Shown here piece by piece: positions 30,969 through 39,746 of a stretch of DNA of 64,000 nucleotides. Origin of the DNA: Humibacillus sp. DSM 29435 (GTDB taxonomy: Bacteria > Actinomycetota > Actinomycetes > Actinomycetales > Dermatophilaceae); NCBI RefSeq assembly GCF_001758225.1, contig NZ_MAST01000012.1, forward strand, positions 186,001 to 250,000, read 5' to 3'. The translations under genes and the position numbers were made by a program. The notes below the pieces were generated by a model, which saw nothing but the letters and a program-made list of their open reading frames with translations, did no database searches and was not told the DNA's origin. The stretch's first letter is position 1. Each line of letters starts with the position of its first letter.

Positions 30969-32129
30969 TCAGCTGACGGTCACCGAGGGGGCGCCAGCGT
31001 CGGCCTCGTCGACCGGCTCGCCCATCTCTTCGGCCAGGCGCATGGCCTCCTCGATGAGCGTCTCGACGATCTGGCTCTCGGGAACGGTCTTGATGACCTC
31101 GCCCTTGACGAAGATCTGGCCCTTGCCGTTGCCGGAGGCCACGCCGAGGTCAGCCTCACGGGCCTCGCCGGGACCGTTGACGACGCAGCCCATGACGGCC
31201 ACGCGGAGCGGCACGGTCATGCCCTCGAGCCCGGCCGTGACCGCGTCGGCGAGGGTGTAGACATCGACCTGGGCCCGACCGCACGACGGACACGAGACGA
31301 TCTCGAGCTTGCGCGGCTTGAGGTTCAGGCTCTGCAGAATCTGGTTGCCGACCTTGACCTCCTCGACCGGAGGCGCCGACAGCGAGACCCGGATCGTGTC
31401 GCCGATGCCCTGTGAGAGCAGCGCGCCGAAGGCGGTCGCCGACTTGATCGTGCCCTGGAAGGCGGGCCCGGCCTCGGTGACCCCGAGGTGGAGGGGCCAG
31501 TCGCCGGCCTGCGCGAGCAGCTCGTAGGCGCGCACCATGATGACCGGGTCGTTGTGCTTGACCGAGATCTTGAAGTCGTGGAAGTCGTGCTCCTCGAACA
31601 GACCGGCCTCCCAGACGGCCGACTCGACGAGCGCCTCGGGGGTCGCCTTGCCGTACTTCTCCATGATCCGCTGGTCGAGGCTGCCGGCGTTGACGCCGAT
31701 GCGGATGGACACGCCCGCGTCCTTGGCCGCCTTGGCGATCGCCTTGACCTGGTCGTCGAACTTGCGGATGTTGCCTGGGTTGACGCGAACGGCAGCGCAC
31801 CCGGCGTCGATCGCGGCGAAGACGTACTTCGGCTGGAAGTGGATGTCGGCGATGACCGGGATCTGGCTCTTTCGGGCGATGGCCGGCAGGGCGTCTGCGT
31901 CGTCCTGGCTCGGGCACGCGACCCGCACGATGTCGCAGCCGGTCGCCGTGAGCTCGGCGATCTGCTGGAGGGTGCCGTTGATGTCGGTGGTCGGCGTCGT
32001 GGTCATCGACTGCACCGAGATCGTCGAGTCGCTGCCCACCCCCACCTTCCCGACCTTGATCTGGCGGGTCTTGCGCCGTGGGGCGAGAACGGGAGGGGGC
32101 GCCGACGGCATGCCGAGCGAGATCGTCAT
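30969..32129 (-). CDS. ispG: 4-hydroxy-3-methylbut-2-enyl diphosphate synthase IspG (GcpE)
   Basis: IspG reduces methylerythritol cyclodiphosphate in the MEP isoprenoid pathway with a [4Fe-4S] cluster. The 386-residue protein has the TIM-barrel part ([40 protein letters not shown]) and the cluster-binding C-terminus ([10 protein letters not shown] and [14 protein letters not shown]). CATAAT at 32136-32141 lies 6 bases before the ATG, so it may have its own leaderless promoter besides read-through from rseP (78-base gap). dxr, of the same pathway, is two genes upstream. Confidence 0.97.
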   Translation of the reverse strand: MTISLGMPSAPPPVLAPRRKTRQIKVGKVGVGSDSTISVQSMTTTPTTDINGTLQQIAELTATGCDIVRVACPSQDDADALPAIARKSQIPVIADIHFQPKYVFAAIDAGCAAVRVNPGNIRKFDDQVKAIAKAAKDAGVSIRIGVNAGSLDQRIMEKYGKATPEALVESAVWEAGLFEEHDFHDFKISVKHNDPVIMVRAYELLAQAGDWPLHLGVTEAGPAFQGTIKSATAFGALLSQGIGDTIRVSLSAPPVEEVKVGNQILQSLNLKPRKLEIVSCPSCGRAQVDVYTLADAVTAGLEGMTVPLRVAVMGCVVNGPGEAREADLGVASGNGKGQIFVKGEVIKTVPESQIVETLIEEAMRLAEEMGEPVDEADAGAPSVTVS

Positions 32130-32207
32130 GCTCCCATTATGTCCCGCGCAGGAGGTCGGGGTTCACGCGCGGGCGCGGTGACCACGTCAGGGGGTGCTGC
32201 ACCGCCG

Positions 32208-33554
32208 TCAGCCGAAGAGGCGGATGGGCTTGACGATGTCGGCGTAGATGAGCAGGACGGACATGGTGATCAGCACGAGCGACATGCCGTAGGCGATGGG
32301 CAAGCCCTTGGCGACGTCGACGTAGCCCGGATCCGGGCGATCGCGCAGGCGCGCGACCGTTCGCTTGACCCACTCCCAGATGGCGCCGGCCACGTGCCCG
32401 CCGTCGAGCGGCAGCAGCGGCACCAGGTTGAACACGAACAGCGCCAGGTTGAGCGAGGCGACGAGCAGCACGAGCTGGATGAGCTTGAGCCAGTTGCCGC
32501 CCTCGTCGGCCGGGATGTCGGCAGCGGCCACCTCACCGCCGATGCGGCCCACCCCGACGACCGAGATGGGGCCGTTGGGGTCTCGTTCGCCCGAGCCGAA
32601 GGCGGCCTGCACGACGCCGGCCATCTTCTGCGGGATCTTCACGATGATGGATGCCGTTTGGACGGCCTGCTTCCAGACGAACTGCGGAGCATCCCAGATC
32701 GGGGTCTTGACAAGGTCCTGACCGGGCGTGACGCCCAGGAAGCCCGTCTTAGCCAGCACGAGCTGCCCGTCCTTGGTGACGGGGTTGCCCTCCGCGTCGT
32801 AGGTGGCGCGCTCGAGGCTCGCGGGGGTGACGGTGATCGGCACCTGCTGGTCGCCCCGCTGCACGACCATCTGCAACGACTGACCGGCGTGGTCGCGGAT
32901 GGCGGCGGTCACCTGGTCCCAGGTGGTGATCGGTGCGGAGTCGACCGAGAGGATGCGGTCGTTCTGCTGCAGCCCGCCGGCCACGCTCGGTGCCTGCGGG
33001 TCACCCGGGGCGCACGTGGGCTGGGGCAGCGCCAGGGTCGGCGCCGCGGTCGGCACGCACGCTGACAGGAGCCCGACCTTGGGTACGACCTGGGGCAGCC
33101 CGTAGAGGGTGATCACCCCGGTCAGCAGCACGGCGGCGATGACGAGGTTCACCATCGGCCCGCCGAGCATGATGATGATCTTCTTGGCCGGGTGCAGCTT
33201 GTAGAAGACCCGGTCTTCGTCGCCGGGCGCCACCTCCTCGAGGGCGTCGGCCCGCGCCTGGTCGACCATCTGGCTGAACCGGCCGGTCGAGAGGGTACGC
33301 AGCTCGCCAGGCTTGTCACCGGGTCGCGGCGGCAGCATGCCGATCATGCGCACGTAGCCGCCCAGCGGTATCGCCTTGATGCCGTACTCGGTCTCTCCGC
33401 GCTTGCGCGACCAGACCGTCGGGCCGAAACCGACCATGTACTGGGTGACCTTCACCCCGAACTTCTTGGCGGGCAGGAGGTGGCCGATCTCGTGCAGCGC
33501 GATGCTCAGCGCCACGCCGACGACGATGACCAGAACCCCAAGGATGAACAGCAC
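32208..33554 (-). CDS. rseP: Site-2 protease RseP/Rip1 family (M50 membrane metalloprotease)
   Basis: This protease cuts membrane-bound anti-sigma factors and other proteins within the membrane. The 448-residue protein has HEIGH (21-25) in its first span, GGYVRMIGM after it, a PDZ domain around residues 180-260 with a possible extracytoplasmic insert, and the LDG motif (LVPLLPLDGGHV) near the C-terminus, followed by a last span. It starts with GTG at 33554. The dxr-rseP-ispG order matches mycobacteria, where the protein is called Rip1. No sigma factor gene is next to it. Confidence 0.95.
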   Translation of the reverse strand: MLFILGVLVIVVGVALSIALHEIGHLLPAKKFGVKVTQYMVGFGPTVWSRKRGETEYGIKAIPLGGYVRMIGMLPPRPGDKPGELRTLSTGRFSQMVDQARADALEEVAPGDEDRVFYKLHPAKKIIIMLGGPMVNLVIAAVLLTGVITLYGLPQVVPKVGLLSACVPTAAPTLALPQPTCAPGDPQAPSVAGGLQQNDRILSVDSAPITTWDQVTAAIRDHAGQSLQMVVQRGDQQVPITVTPASLERATYDAEGNPVTKDGQLVLAKTGFLGVTPGQDLVKTPIWDAPQFVWKQAVQTASIIVKIPQKMAGVVQAAFGSGERDPNGPISVVGVGRIGGEVAAADIPADEGGNWLKLIQLVLLVASLNLALFVFNLVPLLPLDGGHVAGAIWEWVKRTVARLRDRPDPGYVDVAKGLPIAYGMSLVLITMSVLLIYADIVKPIRLFG

Positions 33555-33617
33555 ACTCCATTGTCACATCCGCCCCCTGTGAAACCGACCTGACGGCGGA
33601 AGGGCCCTTGTGCCGAA

Positions 33618-34841
33618 TCAGGGCGCGACGAGCGAGGATGCCGCGCTGCGGGCCCAGCCGTCGGCGGCGAGCACCTGTTCGAGAGTGAGCTCGCCCACCG
33701 GTTCGGCTGGGTCGGCGGCATACCGCTCGACGACCTTGGCCACGGTGTCGACGATGTCGACGAAACGCAGGGCGCCGTCGAAGAACGCCTGAACGCACAC
33801 CTCGTTGGCGGCGTTGTAGACGGCCGGCCAGGTGCCGCCTGCCTCCCCCACCCTTTTGGCGAGCGCGACAGCGGGAAAGGCCTCGTGGTCGAGCGGTTCG
33901 AAGCTCCACGAGGCGGCGCGGGTCCAGTCGATCGACGGTCCGGCGTCGGGCACCCGGTCGGGCCAGGCCATGCCCAGGGCTATCGGCACCAGCATCGACG
34001 GGGGGCCGGCCTGCGCCATCGTGGAGCCGTCGGTGAACTCGACCATCGAGTGGATGAGCTGCTGCGGGTGCACCACCACCTCGATGCGGTCGAACGGCAC
34101 GTCGAAGAGCAGGTGGGCCTCGATCACCTCGAGCCCCTTGTTGACCAGCGTCGCCGAGTTCGTGCTGATCACGGGGCCCATCGAGAAGTTCGGGTGAGCC
34201 AGCGCCTGTTCGACCGTGACCGACTCTAGCTCGGCCCGACTGCGGCCCCGAAAAGGCCCGCCACTGGCGGTGATCACGAGCTTGCGCACCTCGTCGGGAG
34301 TGCCGCCGCGCAGGCACTGGGCGATCGCCGAGTGCTCGCTGTCGACGGGCACGAGCTGGCCGGGCCGGGCCGCGCGTTTGACGAGAGGGCCGCCGATGAT
34401 GAGCGACTCCTTGTTGGCCAGGGCCAAGGTGGTGCCGGCGCGCAGAGTGGCGAGCGTCGGCGCCAGGCCGATGGCTCCGGTGATGCCGTTGACGACGACG
34501 TCAGCCTCTTGCGCGGCCAGGGTGGTGCTGGCCTCCGGACCGGTGAGCAGCTCGGGCTCGTAACCGGTGACCGATGAGCCGTCTACCGCGTGGTCAACGG
34601 CGTGAGCGATCGCGGCGGAGAGGTCGTCGGTTGTGCCGGCTGCCGCAGCCACCATGGGGACCCGCAGCGCGACGGCCTGCCTCGCCAGCAGCTCAAGGTT
34701 GGTGCCCGCCGAGAGGCCGATGATCTCGAACCGGTCAGGGTTGCGTTGGGCGATGTCGAGGGCCTGGGTGCCGATCGACCCGGTTGAGCCGAGCAGGATG
34801 ACACGGCGACGGCGGAGCTGTTGGTGGGCGGGTGTGCTCAT
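33618..34841 (-). CDS. dxr: 1-deoxy-D-xylulose 5-phosphate reductoisomerase
   Basis: Dxr makes 2-C-methylerythritol 4-phosphate in the MEP pathway using NADPH and a divalent metal. The 407-residue protein has the NADPH-binding [17 protein letters not shown], the [12 protein letters not shown] segment, [12 protein letters not shown] with the metal ligands, [10 protein letters not shown] and [32 protein letters not shown] chose the ATG at 34841 because GAGAGAGG lies 9 bases upstream of it; an ATG at 34850 directly abuts that sequence and leaves no room. It is downstream of the HNH gene by about 35 bases, but that gene looks independently regulated. Confidence 0.97.
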   Translation of the reverse strand: MSTPAHQQLRRRRVILLGSTGSIGTQALDIAQRNPDRFEIIGLSAGTNLELLARQAVALRVPMVAAAAGTTDDLSAAIAHAVDHAVDGSSVTGYEPELLTGPEASTTLAAQEADVVVNGITGAIGLAPTLATLRAGTTLALANKESLIIGGPLVKRAARPGQLVPVDSEHSAIAQCLRGGTPDEVRKLVITASGGPFRGRSRAELESVTVEQALAHPNFSMGPVISTNSATLVNKGLEVIEAHLLFDVPFDRIEVVVHPQQLIHSMVEFTDGSTMAQAGPPSMLVPIALGMAWPDRVPDAGPSIDWTRAASWSFEPLDHEAFPAVALAKRVGEAGGTWPAVYNAANEVCVQAFFDGALRFVDIVDTVAKVVERYAADPAEPVGELTLEQVLAADGWARSAASSLVAP

Positions 34842-34876
34842 GCTCTGCATCCTCTCTCACTGGGGCGCCGACCTGC

Positions 34877-36691
34877 TCAGCCGGCGATCCGTTCGGCGAG
34901 ATGGCGCTCGAAGGCACTGAGCGGCGCAGCGGCCTCGACTGCCAGCGCTGCGGATGTTCGAGCGGTTGGAACCAGGGGTGGTGGGTGGGAGCTGTAGGTG
35001 TGCCCGGTCGGGGTGGTGGTCAGGACGGTGGTCAGGACGGTGGTCAGGGTGGTGTGCTGAGTGCTGTCCTGGGCGGTGAGGGCGCGGGCCTGCCAGTCGG
35101 GAAGGTTCTTGGTGTGGTTGCAGCGTGCGCAGAGGCCTTGCCCGTTCGCTGCGCTCGTGGGCCCGCCGTCGGCAAAGTCTCGGATGTGGTCGAGGTGGCG
35201 GATGGGAGCACCGCACCAGGGCGTGCGGCAGGTGGCGGCGTCGCGCGCGATGAGGAACCGGCGTAGGTTGCCGTCGAAGGCGCGGCGGGTTGAGTCCATC
35301 GCGACGAGCTGCCCGGTCTTCGGGTGGGCGTACAACCGACGCAGCCAGACCTGAGCGCGTTCTGTGATCCTCTCGTTCCGCCAGGCTGCGTGGCCAGCGC
35401 CTGCGTGGCCAGCACCTGCGTCGCCAGCATCATCGTCGCCAGCACCATCGCGGGATCCCCTGGTCGGTGCGGTGCGACCGGTGGGAGGTGGCCCGGGGAA
35501 CGGCCGTGGCCGTGGCCAGGTGTCATTGCCGCTGTTCGGAAAGCCGCCGAACTCGTCCTCGCCCGTGGCCGGCCCGCCGTAGGCATCGACCATCTCGGCG
35601 TCCGCGTCGCCGGGCGGGTCACTGCTGTGGCTCCCCGGGCGCGCACTCGCGGTGGCGACCGGCTGGTCGTGGTGGGGGTCGTGGTGGGGGTCGGTGTCGT
35701 GGGTGAGGAAGTCTCGAGCCCAGGCGGCGGGCACGGTGCCGTAGCCGGGGACCTGAGCCGGGGTGTCTCCGACGTCGAACAACGAATCGGGGGTGATCAC
35801 CAGCTGCACCTCGACCGGTACCACGTCGGCGCGCTCCTGCCCGGTGACGCGTTCTACGAGAGTGTCGGCCATCACCTGCCCTTTGCGCCGGGGGTCACCA
35901 CCCGCGCGGGCGGTGTCAGCGGACGCAGTCAGCGCCGCGTGCGCGGCCAGGGCCTGGGCCAGCGGCAGGTGCGCGGTCAAGCGACACATCGCGTCGGCGG
36001 CGTGGCGCAGCTCGACCCGACGCTCCAGGGCCGCTTTCGCGCACCGCTCCGCCGCTGCCGCGGGGTCGGCCCGGTAGGCCAGCGCCCGTACGCGCCGGGT
36101 CAGCTCCCGGTCACCGAGCGATCCCAGCCCATCACCAGCGGCTGGTTCGTCTGTGTCGCTGGCATCGGGTCGGGTGATCACGACCAGCTCGGCGTCCAGG
36201 GCTCTGCGCTGCTCGCCGCTCAGATGCGCACATTCGCGGACGATGATCTCGGCCCGGGCCTCACTCAGGCGCCCCGACGTCAATGCCGCGAACGTGTTCG
36301 GCATCTCGTGCACCAACGCGAGCGCGAGCTTCACGTGCTGGGACCCTCTGGCGGGCGACTCCCGCCGCGCCAGGGCGACCTGCCCCCCGATCCCCCGACC
36401 CAGATGCCCCCGCCGCGTCATCGACGCCCCGGGCCCCGCAGCGACATCCGAGCGTTCCGCGTCGTCTTCTGAACCCCGGCCGCGTCGATGCTCGGCCTGC
36501 ACCTGTTCCTGCGAGGCCACGAACGCGGCGGTGACCGCGGCCTGCGCGGCCGCGCACGCCCCCTTGACCCGCTCCAACGCCGCAAGCTGATCGACCCGCT
36601 CGGCATCTGACAAGAAAGGGTCGACCCGCGCGAGAGTTTCGACCAGGGCCAGCAGACCCTGACTCGACACGCTCCTTGTGGATTCGATCAT
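34877..36691 (-). CDS. DUF222/HNH endonuclease-domain protein (13E12 repeat family type)
   Basis: The 604-residue protein has an N-terminal DUF222 region (about 1-330, rich in Ala and Arg) and a low-complexity middle with Asp/Gly/Ala repeats. A C-terminal HNH domain carries CRTPWCGAPIRHLDHIRDFADGG and LCARCNHTKN, so two Cys pairs and the His-Asn-His residues are present. The family occurs in many, sometimes repeated, copies in actinobacteria (13E12 family in mycobacteria); its role is unclear. The ATG at 36691 lies 7 bases from a TACAAT -10 element, and an SOS-box-like sequence covers the start, so expression may be induced by DNA damage. Tandem repeats occur at 35015-35050 and 35387-35446. 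Confidence 0.85.
   Translation of the reverse strand: MIESTRSVSSQGLLALVETLARVDPFLSDAERVDQLAALERVKGACAAAQAAVTAAFVASQEQVQAEHRRGRGSEDDAERSDVAAGPGASMTRRGHLGRGIGGQVALARRESPARGSQHVKLALALVHEMPNTFAALTSGRLSEARAEIIVRECAHLSGEQRRALDAELVVITRPDASDTDEPAAGDGLGSLGDRELTRRVRALAYRADPAAAAERCAKAALERRVELRHAADAMCRLTAHLPLAQALAAHAALTASADTARAGGDPRRKGQVMADTLVERVTGQERADVVPVEVQLVITPDSLFDVGDTPAQVPGYGTVPAAWARDFLTHDTDPHHDPHHDQPVATASARPGSHSSDPPGDADAEMVDAYGGPATGEDEFGGFPNSGNDTWPRPRPFPGPPPTGRTAPTRGSRDGAGDDDAGDAGAGHAGAGHAAWRNERITERAQVWLRRLYAHPKTGQLVAMDSTRRAFDGNLRRFLIARDAATCRTPWCGAPIRHLDHIRDFADGGPTSAANGQGLCARCNHTKNLPDWQARALTAQDSTQHTTLTTVLTTVLTTTPTGHTYSSHPPPLVPTARTSAALAVEAAAPLSAFERHLAERIAG
35015..35050. repeat. 12-base tandem repeat in the HNH gene
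   Basis: Three copies of ggtggtcaggac (the last slightly changed at its end) lie in the part that encodes a Thr/Leu-rich stretch close to the C-terminus. Frame is kept. Confidence 0.85.
35387..35446. repeat. 15-base imperfect tandem repeat in the HNH gene linker
   Basis: Four 15-base units of the form tgcgtggccagcNcc follow each other. They encode the Ala/Gly/Asp/His-rich linker between DUF222 and HNH. The copies differ by one to three bases. Confidence 0.85.
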
Positions 36692-36699
36692 GTGTTCGA
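36684..36699 (-). promoter_or_regulatory. SOS (LexA) box-like operator on the HNH gene start codon
   Basis: On the minus strand TCGAACACATGATCGA matches the actinobacterial LexA consensus TCGAAC-N4-GTTCGA with one mismatch. It covers the start codon and touches the -10 element TACAAT, a classical repressor position. Confidence 0.65.
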
Positions 36700-36727
36700 T
36701 TGTACTCGTACCGAGGACGCAGGTCTA
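36699..36727 (-). promoter_or_regulatory. Promoter of the HNH gene
   Basis: TACAAT at 36699-36704 is a near-consensus -10 element. TAGACC at 36722-36727 is a fair -35 element at a 17-base spacing. Transcription would start at about the ATG (36691), giving a leaderless mRNA. Confidence 0.6.
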
Positions 36728-36824
36728 CCCCCCCTCGACATGACCTTCCGGCGGCGCAGCTCCCTCACCGACATCCTGCATGGAACGGAGTCTGTTCGTG
36801 ACTCACGACCTCAGGTCGGCCCGC

Positions 36825-37346
36825 TCAGGTGGTCACGTGCCTTGAGGCCAGCAGTCGATCGCGGTGGGCGGCGTAGGCGATGACCCAGCTCATCTTCAGG
36901 CGGTACATGCGGATGTCATCGCCCCACGACCAGGGACTGCTGCCGTAGTGCGCGCTCCAATGGGCATCAACCTCGTCGCGCTCCGACCCGGGCGGCACCA
37001 GCACGGCCGTGCCGTGGCTGAACAGGGCCAGCTCCTCGCCGTCGATGTGAGCCACGCTCACGGCCGGCCGGCTCTCGAGGTGGCGGGCCTTGGCCGAGTC
37101 ACCGGCGGTGCTGAAGGTCCAGGTGCCGTGCAGGAAGTGCCCGTCGAGGGCGGTGATGCGCGGCTCGCCCTTTGCGGTCACCGTGGCACACGACAACACC
37201 TTCATGCCCGTCATGAGCGCGACGACCTGAGCCGCAGTGAGGGTTCTGTCGTCGTCGATGATGCTACGCAGATGGCCGGTGGCGCGCTCGTGCGAGGCGT
37301 CGAGCAGCGACTGCAGGCTCTCGATCTCGGCCGTGGTCTCCAGCAT
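36825..37346 (-). CDS. Pyridoxamine 5'-phosphate oxidase-like flavoprotein
   Basis: The 173-residue protein has a split-barrel (PNPOx-like) fold signature. It has ALMTGMKVLSCATVTAKGEPRITALDGHFLHGTWTFSTA, then the SRPAVSVAHIDGEELALFSHGTA strand pair. Such proteins bind FMN, F420 or heme and are mostly of unknown substrate. TACCGT at 37353-37358 lies 6 bases before the ATG, so the mRNA is probably leaderless. It is divergent from the ribonuclease gene, with 35 bases between start codons. The 133-base spacer towards the HNH gene holds only that gene's promoter. Confidence 0.78.
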   Translation of the reverse strand: MLETTAEIESLQSLLDASHERATGHLRSIIDDDRTLTAAQVVALMTGMKVLSCATVTAKGEPRITALDGHFLHGTWTFSTAGDSAKARHLESRPAVSVAHIDGEELALFSHGTAVLVPPGSERDEVDAHWSAHYGSSPWSWGDDIRMYRLKMSWVIAYAAHRDRLLASRHVTT

Positions 37347-37381
37347 CGGTCAACGGTAGCGCCAGCAGGCATGATGACGGG
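37347..37381. promoter_or_regulatory. 35-base divergent leaderless promoter pair
   Basis: TACCGT (minus, 37353-37358) serves the PNPOx-like gene and CATGAT (plus, 37370-37375) the ribonuclease gene. Each lies 6 bases from its start codon. The two -10 elements are 11 bases apart and the -35 regions must overlap the opposite gene. Confidence 0.5.
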
Positions 37382-37855
37382 GTGAAGAACCTCCGGTCGA
37401 CGTCGAACCGATCGGTGCTGCTGGCCCTCCTCGCGGTTGCGGTCATCGTGCTGGCCTGGGTGGTCGTGCGGGTCGGCACCACCGGCTCGGATGCCGCGCT
37501 GCCCGGTTCCCGCCCCAACGCGACCACCCCGGTCGCGAGCTCCACCGAGACGACCGACCCGGCATCCGGGCTGGCGTGGATCTCCGAGTCAGCGCTGCCC
37601 AGCCAGGCCCGCGACACCCTCCGGCTCATCCGGGCCGGCGGCCCCTATCCCTACCCGCGCAACGACGACAAGACCTTTCGCAACAGCGAGGGCCTGCTAC
37701 CGCGCCAACCGAACGGCTACTACCGGGAGTACACCGTGAAGACACCGGGATCGAGCGACCGGGGGGCTCGACGCATCATCACGGGGGCGCCCGACGAGAA
37801 GTTCTGGACCGCTGACCACTACGACTCGTTCAGCCGCATCCGGGAGGGGTCGTGA
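37382..37855 (+). CDS. Exported guanyl-specific ribonuclease (RNase Sa/N1 family)
   Basis: The 157-residue protein has a hydrophobic N-terminal signal or anchor (residues 12-30), a Thr/Pro/Ser linker, and a ribonuclease domain closely resembling RNase Sa. The domain runs LPSQARDTLRLIRAGGPYPY, GYYREYTVKTPG, RGARRIITG and ADHYDSFSRI. Catalytic residues map to Glu116, Arg127/Arg130 and His146, so the enzyme should be active and cut RNA after G. The cysteine pair that forms the RNase Sa disulfide is absent. The barstar gene overlaps its stop by 4 bases. The start is GTG with a CATGAT hexamer 6 bases upstream. It could serve competition, defence or nutrient release. Confidence 0.9.
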   Translation: MKNLRSTSNRSVLLALLAVAVIVLAWVVVRVGTTGSDAALPGSRPNATTPVASSTETTDPASGLAWISESALPSQARDTLRLIRAGGPYPYPRNDDKTFRNSEGLLPRQPNGYYREYTVKTPGSSDRGARRIITGAPDEKFWTADHYDSFSRIREGS

Positions 37856-38199
37856 CCACCTTTCTGGGTCTCGACAGCGGGCCGGACGACCACATCGACG
37901 CGCTGGCGGCTCGGGGCTACGACGTGCGGGTCGTGACCGCCGGCACCGACAAGGCCAGCGTGCTGCGCGAGTTCGCGATCGCCCTCGCCCTCCCCCGCTG
38001 GTTCGGCCACAACTGGGACGCGCTGCTCGACTCCCTGAGAGAGCTCGAGGGCAGCGACGGCCGGCCGTTGGCCCTGGTGTGGGACCACGTGCGTGGCCTG
38101 CGTGACTCCGACCGGCACACCTACGCCGACGTCATCGACATCCTCGAGCAGGTGCAGGGCGAGCGTGACGACCTGCGCGTGACGGTCATCGCGCGCTGA
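37852..38199 (+). CDS. Barstar-family ribonuclease inhibitor
   Basis: The 115-residue protein has the barstar signature FAIALALPRWFGHNWDALLDSL, followed by LALVWDHVRGL. Barstar binds barnase-type and RNase Sa-type ribonucleases in the active site and protects the producing cell. It starts with GTG that overlaps the ribonuclease stop (GTGA), so both are made from one mRNA and in a coupled way. It has no signal and stays in the cytosol. The pair is a classic secreted-nuclease/immunity arrangement. Confidence 0.92.
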   Translation: MTTFLGLDSGPDDHIDALAARGYDVRVVTAGTDKASVLREFAIALALPRWFGHNWDALLDSLRELEGSDGRPLALVWDHVRGLRDSDRHTYADVIDILEQVQGERDDLRVTVIAR

Positions 38200-38217
38200 C
38201 CGTCAGCGTCGGCCCGG

Positions 38218-38271
38218 CCTACAGTGCGATCCCGACCTACAGTGCGATCCCGACCTAGAGTGCGATGCCGA
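38218..38271. repeat. 18-base tandem repeat spanning the gabD stop codon
   Basis: Two exact copies of cctacagtgcgatcccga are followed by a third with two changes; the third encodes the last codons and the TAG stop of gabD. The upstream copies each repeat the same end segment including a stop. The whole 38200-38254 spacer between the barstar and gabD genes is made mostly of this. Confidence 0.9.
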
Positions 38272-39718
38272 TGTACTTCGTCTCGAGGTACTCCTCGATG
38301 CCCTCGAAGCCGCCCTCGCGCCCGACTCCCGAGCTCTTGACCCCACCGAACGGCGCCGCCGGGTTGCTGACGATGCCCTGGTTGACGCCGACCATGCCGT
38401 AGTCGAGGGCCTCGGCCACGAGCAGCGCCCGGGAGAGGTCGCGGGTGAACAGGTAGGCCACCAAGCCGTATTCCGTGTCGTTCGCGAGCCGGATCGCCTC
38501 GTCGTCGTCGGTGAAGGTCGACACCGGGGCCACCGGGCCGAAGATCTCTTCGGTCGCCATGTCGGCGTCGTGCGGCACGTCGGTGAGCACCGTGGGCGGG
38601 TAGAACCAGCCGGCGCCCTTCGGCACCTCGCCGCCGACGAGAACTTTCGCGCCCTTGCTCACGGCGTCGTCGACGAGGGCGACCACCTTGTCGCGTGACT
38701 TCTCGTCGACGAGCGGGCCGACGTCGACGCCCTTCTTGGTGCCGCGACCGACAACGAGGGCGCTCATCCGCGCTGAGAGCTTGGTGGTGAACTCCTCGGC
38801 GACCGCCTCGTGCACGTAGAAGCGGTTCGCCGCCGTGCAGGCCTCGCCCATGTTGCGCATCTTGGCGAGCATGGCTCCCTCGACGGCCTTGTCGACGTCG
38901 GCGTCGGCGAACACGAGGAACGGCGCGTTGCCGCCGAGCTCCATCGACACCCGGAGCACGCCCTGCGCGGCCTGTTCGATGAGGGTGCGCCCCACGGGCG
39001 TGGAGCCGGTGAACGTCAGCTTGCGCAGACGCGGGTCGCGGATGAGCGGCTCCATGACGTCACCGGTGTGGCTGGTCGTCACGACGTTGAGCACGCCGTC
39101 GGGCAGCCCGCACTCGCGCAGCAGCTCGGCCAGCGCCAGCATCGTCAGCGGGGTCTGGCTGGCCGGCTTGACGACCATCGTGCAGCCGGCTGCGATGGCC
39201 GGGCCGATCTTGCGGGTGCCCATCGCGAGTGGGAAGTTCCACGGGGTGATCATCAGGGTGGGGCCCACGGGCTGTTTCGTCGTGAGCAGCCGGGTGGCGC
39301 CGTTGGGGGCGATGGCGTACCGGCCGCCGATGCGCACCGCCTCCTCGGAGAACCAGCGGAAGAACTCGGCACCGTAGGTCACCTCGCCGCGGCTCTCGGC
39401 CAGCGTCTTGCCCATCTCGAGGGTCATCAGCATCGCGAACTCGTCGGCGCGGGCCGTGAGCTTCTCGAAGGCTTCGCGCAGCAGCTCTCCACGGTCGCGG
39501 GGCGCCACCTTGGCCCAGTCGGACTGGGCCGCCACAGCGGCATCCAGCGCCGCTCGCCCGTCGAGCACGCTCGCGTCGGCCACCCTGGCGAGCACCCGGC
39601 CGTTTGACGGGTCGTGCACGGCGAGGGTCTTCCCGCCGGATGCCGGCTGCCACCGTCCGCCGATGAACAACCCTGTGGGAACCGCCTCGAGCACTGTCTT
39701 CTGCGTCACCGTTGCCAT
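38255..39718 (-). CDS. gabD: Succinate-semialdehyde dehydrogenase (NAD(P)+)
   Basis: The 487-residue aldehyde dehydrogenase has the nucleotide-binding TPWNFPLAMGTRKIGPA segment, catalytic Glu260 (MELGGNAPFLVF) and catalytic Cys294 (GEACTAANRFYV). The GEACTAANR context is typical of GabD-type enzymes, which oxidise succinate semialdehyde to succinate. It closes the polyamine locus, after potC with a 28-base gap. TAGGGT at 39726-39731 lies 7 bases before the ATG, so it may also have its own leaderless promoter. The substrate is inferred from motifs and context. Confidence 0.9.
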   Translation of the reverse strand: MATVTQKTVLEAVPTGLFIGGRWQPASGGKTLAVHDPSNGRVLARVADASVLDGRAALDAAVAAQSDWAKVAPRDRGELLREAFEKLTARADEFAMLMTLEMGKTLAESRGEVTYGAEFFRWFSEEAVRIGGRYAIAPNGATRLLTTKQPVGPTLMITPWNFPLAMGTRKIGPAIAAGCTMVVKPASQTPLTMLALAELLRECGLPDGVLNVVTTSHTGDVMEPLIRDPRLRKLTFTGSTPVGRTLIEQAAQGVLRVSMELGGNAPFLVFADADVDKAVEGAMLAKMRNMGEACTAANRFYVHEAVAEEFTTKLSARMSALVVGRGTKKGVDVGPLVDEKSRDKVVALVDDAVSKGAKVLVGGEVPKGAGWFYPPTVLTDVPHDADMATEEIFGPVAPVSTFTDDDEAIRLANDTEYGLVAYLFTRDLSRALLVAEALDYGMVGVNQGIVSNPAAPFGGVKSSGVGREGGFEGIEEYLETKYIGIAL

Positions 39719-39746
39719 GACTGCGACCCTAATGCTCGCCGGGCCC

